Shown here in pieces: positions 12,605-22,312 of a stretch of 64,000 nucleotides of DNA. Numbering within the stretch: position 1 is the stretch's first letter; each line of letters starts with the position of its first letter. The stretch covers positions 1 through 64,000 of the forward strand of contig JAOTON010001930.1 of assembly GCA_034440635.1 (NCBI GenBank). The letters are read 5' to 3'. The notes below the pieces were generated by a model that had not been told where the DNA came from, made no database searches, and was given only the letters and a program-made list of their open reading frames with translations. Both the position numbers and the translations under genes were made by a program. The stretch comes from Lepas anatifera (Eukaryota > Arthropoda > Thecostraca > Lepadidae).

Positions 12605-13217
12605 TATGATATGGGAGAAATCTGACATGTCGCCTTTTAGCTTCTTATTTGTTTATTCTAGAGCAAATCCTGGGACATTATTGGAATCCCGGTGTCCAAG
12701 GCAGTGACAAAAGCAAAGAAATGCTGGTAAAATAAAAGTTCTGGCCCAATTGTGTACCAAATTATTGTTCAAACTATAAACAATTGACCCAAGATTGCCC
12801 AAATAATTAGTTCTGGCGGGTGCCTGATTAAAAGTTCCTACAAATATTAGGACTTGGCCCAGAAACACATTAGCAGTACTAAATGATGGAATGGAACATG
12901 TGTGAGTTTATGAGTCTTATTTAACTTTCTAGACCTTTCAACTTTGAAATCATCTTTTATTATTTTATGTCATATGTCGTCAAATTCTTCATTACAAATA
13001 TGAATTACAAGTGCACATTTATAATTTTCAAATTAAGATCAGCCGACATGATATAATGACTGGCCTTGCACTCACTAGGTCATCATACTTGTATATTTTT
13101 CGTCACGCGTACCTCCCTGCCTGTCTCACTGCTTGAATATAGCTTGACGAACACATAACCCTCACGCAGTGAGGAGCAAACACATACACACTTATCGTAC
13201 CTGGTACAGTGCAAACC
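12605..13217. other. Interior of element H with no recognisable content
   Basis: This lies between the nested A copy and the transposase remnant. Nothing coding or repeated could be supported. Confidence 0.45.
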
Positions 13218-14400
13218 TCATTCTGGTGCAGCAGCAAACCTGTCATTCAACACATTGCGTTCCTTTTCTATCAGATTTTCAGGAAAGTACTTGACAAACG
13301 TGGTGGCTGAATGAATATTCAGGAAATCATAAAATTGTTCCGGAGTTTCTATGATATGCGTGTGTAAGCTTGCTTGTTTGGCAAGCCTTTTTATTGGCCC
13401 TCCCACCCCATCACAGAGACCCTTGCCTTGCGCAGTGGCAAAACAAATTTCACTCAACATCCATGCCAAAAAGCTGACCAATGGTGCGTTACATTTACAA
13501 AGTTTTATAATTCTCATATTGCGAGGCAGCGCCGTCTGAAAAATAAAATTTTTTCTGGACGTTTCTCAATTTTCTGTTCCAGATAATCCATTAGCTTTTG
13601 TTAGAACAGATGCACTGCTGCAGTATCATGGATCAAACCGTCAAAAATCGCGGAAAAAGAGAAGAAAAAAGGAAAAAACTTCAGGGTTTAACACTGTTCC
13701 AGGTTTCGGATTAGTTTCAGATAGGCAGCGCGACGTTTCCTGCAGATGCTTGGCACATCTTGCTAGATTATAAGATGTGGTAGACTCCTTCGCAATCTGC
13801 CGAATAGTCCAAGATCTTAGTACTAATGTCATCACTCTTATTTTGTCACTGGGTTTGGTCGAGTCTTGAATTTCTGACGAAATCGGTTCATCATATCATC
13901 AGAATTTTGTGCTTTCTCTTCCTGTGTTTAAAGAATGCAAAATGCTTCTTCTGGATCGATCCTCCCAATCTGCCTATGGACAGAAGTCCGATTTTTTTAT
14001 AATTTTATATTTTTGTAGTTCTTAGACCTTCTTATTCGCGTTTGCTGAATTTGCGTTTCTCCTGAGGCGTGCGCCGATTGATTTATGGCCTCAACAGATT
14101 GATCCAAACCCATGGCTCCATCGCTGGAGTTCTGTGTTTCCGGTGTTGAAAGGTCTGTGCTTTCGATCACACTCTGGGGCCCAGAATATCCTGGTTATGA
14201 GAGAGGCTGTGATGGCACTTGCACTGGCTCTACTGCTCGACCTGGGATTGTCCCTTTAGAAAGCATCAGTCTACAAGATGTGCAAACATATTTGTTCACA
14301 TTTAAATCTAGATCAGAATACTGAATCACCCATTTTGTAATCACAGGCCTGCACCCTTTAATAGTCTTTCGCTCACGTCGATGAAATGGGTCAGAACATT
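13218..14400 (-). pseudogene. Broken transposase-like gene of element H
   Basis: Several minus-strand frames read in order as one protein. A Cys-containing N-terminal segment begins at about 14398 (KCSDPFHRR, then VCTSCRLML near 14275) and looks like a zinc-binding module. A polar linker follows. A helix-turn-helix-like segment lies at 13641-13850 (SDKIRVMTLVLRSWTIRQIA, then NPKPG). The C-terminal part at 13218-13517 contains ATAQGKGLCDGVGGPIKRLA and ETPEQFYDF. From memory these match, in this order, a large family of uncharacterised, multi-copy, transposon-like proteins in invertebrates. Frames shift near 13850, a stop falls upstream, and only about 120 bp separates parts normally hundreds of residues apart, so the central, probably catalytic, region is deleted. 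The assignment to a family is confident; its superfamily name is not. Confidence 0.7.
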
Positions 14401-15257
14401 TTGTCCCCCTGTCACTCTGTCATTCGTATCCAGATGAATTTTCCATTTCCGGTTAAAGAAGTCAAGACTGTTCAGTTCCAGACTGCGAGTCGAAATCAGT
14501 CAACTCTGTGAGTGCGCTCTTCTTAAAACTGCTCAACTGTTCTCACTAAAGACACATCCACACAAGTAAGTCTCGCAGCAACGAATGGCTCAGTGTTTTG
14601 TCGCTCGTGGGCATCGTCGTTATCGATGGATCACCCCCCCAACCGAGTAGAAGCGTCGCATCTCTGTCTCCTCTAACGTCTGTCTCAGGTTTTTCAAACA
14701 CCATTGAGAGAGTACACCCCGGATCTAGTCACAGTTTGCTGCTGTAATATGTGTCTCACGCCAGTTTCAAAGCATCCTGGTACCAATGATTTTACGCCAT
14801 GAACATGCTAAGGTAGAATATTTTACCGGGTCATGTAAGGTCAGGTCAACTTGATCAAGCTACAAATGAGGCGTATACTGGAAGCTTTCTATCATCCAAG
14901 CGTTTTTTTCAAAGCTTGGACAAACGAAACCTATGGAATCGCCGATCACAGCTTGATAGCCTCGGGGCACGTCTGCAACATAGTGCACTACAATGCTTAA
15001 CTACCAGTATCTCAAAACTTTTTCTAGTCTCTGCCTTTCTTTTTTAGGCCTGTCTGCACAGTGGTATAAACAGTTGTGTGACAAAGTTTCATTGAATTCG
15101 AAGCAGGCATTGTTGGTCAAAATTATTATTTTCAATTTGACCCATCTAGGTCAAGGGTCATGTAAAGGTCAAGCCAAATTTTTGCATGTATTCAAAATGG
15201 CCAATCCTTTGTTAGTGATTCTCCAAAATTGTGTTGCTCAATATATTTTGAGACCGG

Positions 15258-15258
<1 letters not shown>

Positions 15259-15295
<37 letters not shown>
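15259..15295. repeat. (TA)n microsatellite
   Basis: This is an uninterrupted TA run of about 37 bp within the right arm of element H. The left arm has no matching run, so it expanded after insertion. Confidence 0.95.
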
Positions 15296-15297
<2 letters not shown>

Positions 15298-15481
15298 TTA
15301 ATTGAAGACAGGTTGGTAAAAATTGGTGACCTTCGATGACCTCTAGATCAGACCCGAGAGGTCACTGGGTCATGTAAATTTGCATGTGGTGTTTTACTAC
15401 ATGGTGGAAGCACATTACAAAGTTTCACAAAAATCAGAGGGGGTCGGGGATTTTCTTGATCGATCTGGCGCGGAATGACTC

Positions 15482-16069
15482 ATATACTTCCATGGTTTGA
15501 AATCGGGGAGCATGGCCCTTTATTTTGAACTTATAAGCATGCCTAAATGTAATGCACAAAGCTTTGGATGAAATAAAATATGTCAATAGTGGTTCCTCGA
15601 CACATTTTACCAAACCATCATCTCATTTAAAAATCCAAAATGGAAGTGGGACCGTCCCTTTAAGACGACCGAAGAACACTATATAATAAAATACCTATAC
15701 ATCTATCCATCATAGCTAGTTATCTACATTGTCTGTGATATATAGTTTCATATTTAGGCACAGGTGCTTAGCTTAAAATATTCTGACCGTTGAAAAAGGA
15801 TGCAAAATATCTAATTATGCAAATATATGATACTCTTCTGAGGGCCTTTTTTACTCGGTTTGTGCTCATATTTGATCTTAGGAATATCGTACGGCGCCTG
15901 CCGCTTGGCTTGAACGCCGACGTTTTAATCTCCTGTCGTGACTTTTAACCATACTTGCATGTGTGTATGTGTGTGTGTGCGCGCAAATACATGTCATGGC
16001 TACAAAACGCAGCCCTCATTTGGCCAAGACTATTGCAGAGATGTAGAATTTTTGTCATTTGCTGTCTAT
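15482..16069. other. Unrecognised spacer with a short GT-rich tract
   Basis: No exon or transposon was found. A TG/CG-rich tract of about 27 bp lies at 15958-15984. Confidence 0.5.
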
Positions 16070-17101
16070 TTAACCCGCGCCCCACCGGGGGTCCGGCGCC
16101 ACCTTCGCCCCACCGGGGGCCATCGATAGGCCCCCTCTAACTCCGAAAATATGGGCGTTAGCGCAAATCTGCAAAGTGCAATAGAAAGCTCGCGTGAATT
16201 CAGTAAGAAATTACTTCGCATGTTTTAGTGCTCAGGTCAATGGTTTGACCTCCAGAGGTCAAATTAGGTCAAGATCGGCTATTTTCACTCAAATATGCAA
16301 TGATTAAGTAAACTGGGCATAACTCTTAGGTCATTAGAGCTATTGAGGCCTGATAAAGTACATTTGATAGCAAATTGCCAGTACTTTTTCCGCCATGTGG
16401 AACGTAAAGACCTCCCGCCAGTGGTTTGACCGCCAGAAGTCACCTCGTGACCTAATATGACCTGAGGTCACGAAAGGTAAAAAAGTGACCTTGCCGTATA
16501 CCAAATGAAAGCCAGTGACAAGACAAACACGATGGTGTTTGTTTCACCGCTCTAGCCCAATTAGGTCAAAAGTTATTGTCAAAATACTGTTTTTGACCTC
16601 TGGTGACCTTGGATGACCTTGGAAAAGTCAAACGGCAAATATGACCCCTGGGATCCGTGAAAGGGTGTCCAAAAACGTTGTTCTGAGCAGTCTGAATATT
16701 TGCAATCATTTTTGTGGCTTTTATATCATGAAATAGCTTTTCCCCATGCTTTGTCAATGGGAGAGGTCGCCTCGTGACCTGACCTCAGGGCACGAAATCG
16801 AAAAATCCCGGATATACACCTTGTAGACCCCTGGAGGGATCATGAAGTGTAGGAAGTTTCAAATCGATCGACTTTGAAATGTAGCTCTTACAGAGCTCTA
16901 AAGGTGAAGTGAGGTGACCTTGGTTGACCTTGTCTTGTGACCTGACCTTGGGTGACCCGGGGTAAAAAATTTCAGGGATGATGGGAAAATGATGCAGTGA
17001 GAGGTAGAGCCCTCAACCGCGGTGCTGCGCCTCGTCGTTTTTCTGCTATCCCGGAAAAACCTTAGGGGGCCATCGATGGCCCCCGGTGGGGCGAGGGTTA
17101 A
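16070..17101 (+). mobile_element. Family B TTAA element, copy 1
   Basis: TTAA flanks both ends. The long end has two CGCCCCACCGGGGG units separated by TCCGGCGCCACCTT, then the palindrome around CCATCGATAGG (one change from CATCGATG). The right end has a single unit, GGTGGGGCGAGGGTTAA, after CCATCGATGG. The interior carries about 20 AGGTCA/TGACCT half-sites. Apparent reading frames only reflect the repeat. Confidence 0.92.
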
Positions 17102-17192
17102 GCTCCACAAATACTTTTATCTTTGAGTTTGATTGCTTTATCCTTATATATACAATATATGTTCAGCTTTTCACATTTCTTAAACATCACAA

Positions 17193-17381
17193 GGGGCGCG
17201 CGATAGCGGGTGGTCAGCGTAGCCTGACTACCACGAAGCCGACACGGGTTCAAGGCCCGGCGGCTTCCCCGAACAAGGAGCAAGCTGGCTCCCGAGAAAC
17301 CCTTCCAACAGGGAAGAGTTGGCAACGCCATATGGCCCTGGCAGTTGGTGTGTCGATAAGCCCCCACAATTATTATTATTA
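17193..17381 (+). mobile_element. tRNA-derived SINE, family 2
   Basis: It begins GGGGCGCGCGATAGCGGGTG with an A-box-like TAGCGGGTGG and has a perfect B box, GGTTCAAGGCC, about 60 bp from the start. The tRNA-like head ends near CGGCGGCTTCCCC. A body follows (AGAAACCCTTCCAACAGGGA) and the 3' end is an (ATT)n tail. A shorter piece of the same body and tail lies at 21310-21382. Confidence 0.8.
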
Positions 17382-18931
17382 AACATCTCAAGACTAAAAA
17401 ATGTCTATCATTTGTTCCAGGGCCTCTTCAGAAGAAGAACCTCTCTGTTTTGACTTAAAAATCAAGCAAACGTCGTACAAGTGAAAATCACTTTAGAAAT
17501 ACCAGCACCTTATCCAAACCGATACTCAGAAAGAAACGATCTTGAGCAGGCTTCAAAACTGACAGCGAATACCTCCGGACAACAAAACAGTCCGGGATTT
17601 CCAGTAGCGCTTTCTTTGAGCGTCAGAACGACTTCAATCTACGGAATAGGCCTCGCCGGTGGGGATCAGGAGAAGCGGGAGAGGATATTGACGGAGCTGT
17701 TGTGCCTGTTTCACTGTTCGCACCCAACTTTGGCATTATCAGCACGGAAGCAGCGGCCCGGTGACATAACTTTGCTGGCGCCACGGTGGTGGCTTTAAAC
17801 GGCCGCCATTTGGCCCGCTCGACTGGTCGGGGCCGACACGGCCTGCCAGAGGCTACAAACTAAACATCTGGTTCCAGCCAGCCAAAGCGGCAACCAGAGA
17901 CCTTTCGGCCAGCAGTGGCCTTTTTCAAATCCATGGACAATATCTCTGTTTTTAAAACTGCAAACGATAGAATAATCAATTAGCCACCGGTAGAATAACT
18001 CGTCAGCCCTATCTGTGTCATATTGTCAATTATCATGGTCAAATCAACCTGCTTTGCAGGCAATCATCAGCAAGAAGATTCTTCCTGAACAACTTTGGAA
18101 AGCTTGGATAACATTCAGCTGGTCCCCGGGGGTTTTATCGAAAACAACGAACAATTTTTGTTTGTCCCTCTCCAAGTACAGTGTGGTTGTCGACAAAGTG
18201 ACCACGTACCAAGCTGAGAATACCCTGGAGGGAGAAGTTCCGTCTTATTTGGCTGCACCGAGCACCACGACAAAGCTACCCAACTGCGGCGACAGGCAGC
18301 GTGCTGGACAAGCAAGATGGAGCAGATTGTTTTAGCAAAAGTTAGCCGGATCTCATTTGGTCTGGCATAAGGCTATTGTGTTTCCAACAACTCCAGTGGA
18401 CGTTTTTTGATCACACCTACCTAACTTCTCTTTGATTGTTTTCACCTTAAGCCGCAGGTTAGAATTGTATGACGGGGATAAGAAAGCTGAATGCAGCAAA
18501 TAGTCATGAATCTGTCTGGGTTGGCTCTATCTTATAATTGAAAAATGCGATTTTGTACGTTGATAGGTTTTGGAGTGCTGAGGTGACGAGCATGCTTATA
18601 AGTTGACAAAGTGTATACTGGCCTGTCTCCTCGAATCCTGGATATAAAACACACTCAGATTATATATTCGGGCACAGCCCTTCATCAGAATCAGGTAGGT
18701 TAAGTTACAAATTCTAAGTCATATATGACACAGACAATTTATACAGATCATAAATCACGTGTGTTAGAGTATCTCATCACTTTGGAGGATGTTTTTTCTT
18801 GCAATAAACAGACTATAGTGTAAGACCCCTCTCCTGTGCGAGAGCTAAGCTACGTTTTCATAAAGGTGTGACTGCCATGTATGTGCCGCTCCTGTTTGCA
18901 GATTAGGTTTTCCGATGCCAAGGATAACTAG
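17382..18931. other. Unrecognised stretch
   Basis: Open frames of 105 codons (17481-17798) and 106 codons (18015-18335) lie on the plus strand, but neither resembles a known family and no splice context supports them. A short F-like TAAGACCCCTCTCCTGTGCG remnant lies near 18820. Confidence 0.4.
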
Positions 18932-20137
18932 TTAACCCTTGCCCCGGTGGCGGGTAGGAGCCACCTTTGCCCTGGTGGGAAGGGGGGCTAAAAAGACCCC
19001 CACCATCTAAAAAACTAAGAGAGCTATAAAAAGCGCAAAACGGCAATCGAAAGCTCTTTGAAAATGATATCGAAAATACTTCAGTAATTTCTCTCGTCAG
19101 GTCAATATCAAGGTCACCAGAGGTCAAAATAGGTCAAAATCGCTAATATGAGGTGTACTAAGAGAACCTCATATATCTCAGAAACTATGATAGCTAGAAA
19201 CATTTTTTACCCCATTCGAAAGCTCTTGAGTTGCTCGTTCATTGCAGTGGCATTCATTTTCGTGTCAGGTCAAAGCCTAGGGAGCTACAGGTCACTGAAT
19301 ATTGGGAATGTTCTTGGGAATGTCCATAGCCACCCATACATAAGGACGTTTCCTTTTTCGCTAATTAATTCCAAACCAAGCAAGATACAGCCATAGTTGA
19401 TGCACCATTGCAATTGTCTCGTCAATACAAATCGAATAATATATAATATTGCTATGCCAGGTTAAATTTGAAAATTTGACCTGACCCAGATCAACAGTAT
19501 GACCCACCTTGACCTGGTATAGTCATGATGTATATCATTTGGCTTTCAGTGACTATACAAACACTTCAGTGATAAAATAAAAGTTCTATCTTTGTTTATT
19601 CAAAATGTATAGAGTAAAACACAAAAAAATGCTTATTTGACCTAAGGTGACCTTTCAAAGGTTACAAGCCAAATTTTTGGCATCAGCTTCAGAAATGAGG
19701 TAAGGGTAAGCCGTAACCGATGTTTGAACTTAGTTCCACCCATACGTACTGAGAAAAGCCATTTCGTGATTTTCCCCATGTATTTACAATGGGGAGGTCA
19801 TGCTCTGCACATGACCTTAGGTCACTAATATGAAAAATCCCGGAACATATGTTGTAGCTCCCGGTGGGCCCAATATGTGTTTTGGGTTGAGTTTCAACTT
19901 GATCAATTAACCCGCCTTTTAGTTATGCAGTCCTAAATATGCTTTGAGGTAAGGTCACTTCACCTAGCCTGGTGACCTGACCTGATATGACCTTGAGCTA
20001 AAATTTTCAGGAAAGATGTAAAAATGATGAAGCTAGACTAGCTAGACGAGGTTTGGCGGCGCTGCGTGCCGCCGTTTTTGATAACTTTGGAAAAACCCGA
20101 GGGGTCTAAAAAGACCCCCCACCCGGGCGAAGGTTAA
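18932..20137 (+). mobile_element. Family C TTAA element, copy 1
   Basis: TTAA flanks both sides. The long end runs TTAACCCTTGCCCCGGTGG, then GAGCCACCTTTGCCCTGGTG and a GCTAAAAAGACCCCC palindrome-like block. The right end is GGTCTAAAAAGACCCC then CCCGGGCGAAGGTTAA. AGGTCA occurs at 19099, 19111, 19121 and 19131, so the last three are exactly 10 bp apart. A GGCGGCGCTGCGTGCCGCCG subterminal hairpin precedes the right end. Confidence 0.92.
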
Positions 20138-20431
20138 GGACTTTGCCACACTGATATGAATTTTCACTAAGGACCTGCAGGTGCAGAAGTTTTTATTTGA
20201 GCAGAAGTGTTTAAACAGCAGAAAAGGTGCCCCGGAGACCGGAAACAAAATCCAATGTCGTGCGAACGAACCCCGCGCTGAGGCGTCACTCCCGCCACTG
20301 GTAAAGGAAGTACCACAGGCGCACACCGTCACTACCCGAGCCCAGACTGCGATCACAAAGCTTCAGGCCCTGACTTGAAATATGTAGGTTTGAATTAGAC
20401 TGATGAACCAATTTTAGGTTTCTGAAATTAC
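20138..20431. other. Unrecognised spacer
   Basis: About 290 bp between C1 and A4, with no supported feature. Confidence 0.5.
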
Positions 20432-21282
20432 TTAACACGCGCATTGACGGGGGTCTGAGCCACCTTCGCATTGACGGGGGGGCGGGTACCCGCCCCCCTA
20501 AGATCTGGAGAACCACGGTAGGTAGCGAAAAACGGTAAACGGCGTTGGGCTGCCCATCCACTTCTCCATCGAAAACATTTGAACCATTTTTTTGTCAGGT
20601 CACATTTAAGGTCACGAGAGGTCAAAACATGCCCGTCATAGGGATAACATGTAAAATTCAGTTTTTCGGGCATTACATCTGAACAAGTAAAGATAGAGCA
20701 AAACGACTTAAACTATATGAATCCTCTTAGCAAGCCGAATCGAATGATATATAATTTGACCTTGCTAGGTCAAATCAAGGATTTGACCTGACCTGAGGTC
20801 AGGTCAGGATCAAATTATATAAAATGCATATCATTAGAACCGCAAAGCCCAGGCGAGTCTAATGCAGCTAAAATAAATGCTCTATCACCATCCGTTACTG
20901 AGTTATTCCGTAAAAACCATTTTTCCCATGTATTTCCAATGGAGAGGTCATGCCTCGTACCTGACCTTAGGTCATCGATATCAAAAATACCGGAACATAT
21001 GTTAGAGAACTCGGTGGGGCCATTATGTGATATGAGTTTCAATCGGATAAGTTCACCCTGCTCCGACTTATGCTATCTTAAACTTTTTTTGAGGTCGGGT
21101 CACTTGACCTGTACTGGTGACCTGACCTGAGATGACCTAACCTTAAAATTTTCACAGAAGTTGTAAAAAGATGAGGGAAAAGGTATACCAAGTACGGCGG
21201 CGCTACGCGCCGCCGTTTTTCTACTGTCTCCGAAAAACCCGAGGGGGGCGGGTACCCGCCCCCCCGTCAATGCGCGTGTTAA
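20432..21282 (-). mobile_element. Family A TTAA element, copy 4
   Basis: This is a well-preserved copy in minus orientation. The long end comes first, with two CATTGACGGGGG units separated by TCTGAGCCACCTTCG, then a GGGCGGGTACCCGCCC palindrome. A subterminal hairpin lies at 21194-21216 (ACGGCGGCGC, loop TAC, GCGCCGCCGT). Comparison of interior stretches suggests near identity to the copy at 35859-36707, implying recent movement. Confidence 0.95.
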
Positions 21283-21309
21283 GCAACCAGCGTTAGATCT
21301 ATCAATACC

Positions 21310-21382
21310 CTGGACAAGGAGTAATCTGACTTCCCAGAAACCCTTCCAACAGGAAAAGAGTAGCCCCAAAAATTATTATTAG
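21310..21382 (+). mobile_element. SINE family 2, 5'-truncated fragment
   Basis: The sequence contains CAGAAACCCTTCCAACAGGA, as in the SINE at 17193-17381, and ends in ATTATTATTA. The tRNA-like head is missing. Confidence 0.7.
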
Positions 21383-21529
21383 GACTACCAATGCTTCTAA
21401 GTGTACATCACCCGCATTAAAATTTCAAGGAAACATTTAGAAGCGTGCGTGAATCAACTGAAAAAGTTATTCTTAAATTGAAGTTTTTCTTTGCAGGTTC
21501 CTGAAGCAAAATGCCCACAGTCTTCAACG

Positions 21530-21973
21530 CAGTGACGAATCTAGGATTTCGTTAAGGGGGGGGAGCAAGCCCGGGGGGAGGGCGCAGCGGGGGCACCGAA
21601 CCTGAGAGGTGCCAATTTGCCACGCAAAAGACGGTCAGTGTCGAAAAAACACGTCTTAAACTCAAATGTAAATGCTTATTTTCGTGAAAGCTATGTTGCT
21701 GTGCCGGGACACTTTGGTTAGTTTAATTACATCGTTGGAACTTTTTAATGGGGCGCAAAAGGCCAGAAAAGGCGTCTAGTTTTTAGGACAGGGGCGCTTT
21801 GTCATGGTTTTATGTGATGGGGGTTAATCAAAGTGAAAAAGTGGTACCGACTATCTCGGCGCTCGAAATTGGTACAGGTGCACCACTCATATCGAGCACC
21901 GGAGGACGGAGGGATGCTGTTTAGAGCTAAAGGGGGAAGGGGCGGGGCCCATGCCCCCTTGGATCCGTCACTG
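21530..21973. mobile_element. hAT-type MITE with imperfect 8-bp duplication
   Basis: The ends are inverted: CAGTGACGAATCTAGG at the left and CCTTGGATCCGTCACTG at the right. The flanks are CTTCAACG (21522-21529) and CTCCAACG (21974-21981), an 8-bp duplication with one change. The interior is short and non-coding, with G-rich blocks beside each end. Confidence 0.78.
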
Positions 21974-22048
21974 CTCCAACGTGGAGTCGTATTTTGACCC
22001 AGGTGTATCGTGAACAGTAAACATGAGACAGTAAGTTCAAGGATACTG

Positions 22049-22312
22049 TTACTGCCTCTCTTTCGCATAGACTCTCCTCTCCACCACGCATGAGTCACGA
22101 TCAGTGCACCCAAACCAACCAAATTCCGTAGTTTGCTGATCGTTAGTTGTAAAGCTGTGGCCTTTAACACAACTCCGCAGGCTGTTCATTGGTCCGCAGT
22201 GGGCGGGCTGAACTCGGGCTGGCTCAGTGTACCGGCTACCACACGATACACCGAAGTCCCACTCCACAGGTCCGCTGCATGACGGGAGCGGGCTGGATCT
22301 CTGGGATCTCAA
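22049..22312 (-). CDS. Candidate cysteine-containing terminal exon, unknown protein
   Basis: The frame from about 22290 down to the stop at 22049 reads VEWDFGVSCGSR, then PAHCGPMNSLRSCVKGHSF, then WFGCTDRDSCVVERRVYA and a stop. The five cysteines and balanced composition look more like a secreted-domain exon than random sequence. A plausible acceptor (TCCCGTCATGCAG) precedes CGGACCTGTGG at about 22276. I do not recognise the family, and the evidence is only composition plus one possible splice site, so it could be chance. Confidence 0.22.
   Translation of the reverse strand: MRSQRSSPLPSCSGPVEWDFGVSCGSRYTEPARVQPAHCGPMNSLRSCVKGHSFTTNDQQTTEFGWFGCTDRDSCVVERRVYAKERQ

Larger units (their letters stand above)
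10946..15481 (-). mobile_element. Element H, long-inverted-repeat DNA transposon (defective)
   Basis: The left end GGGTCATTCCGCATCAAATC is matched in reverse complement by GAGTCATTCCGCGCCAGATC at the right end. Homology continues inward for about 540 bp (10946 to about 11490 against about 14940 to 15481), including a shared AGATCTAGAGGTCATC and a TGCCCCGRGGC block. Both ends are bordered by ATAT, a possible 4-bp duplication, though it is weak because the sequence is simple. A family A element has inserted at 11742-12604. The centre holds a decayed transposase-like gene on the minus strand (13218-14400). Confidence 0.75.

Noticed and set aside
16566..16757. Similar 60-80 residue frames repeated at 16.6, 48.8 and 51.3 kb
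   Set aside because: They lie inside B elements and are similar only because the DNA repeat is similar; no codon-level conservation is evident.
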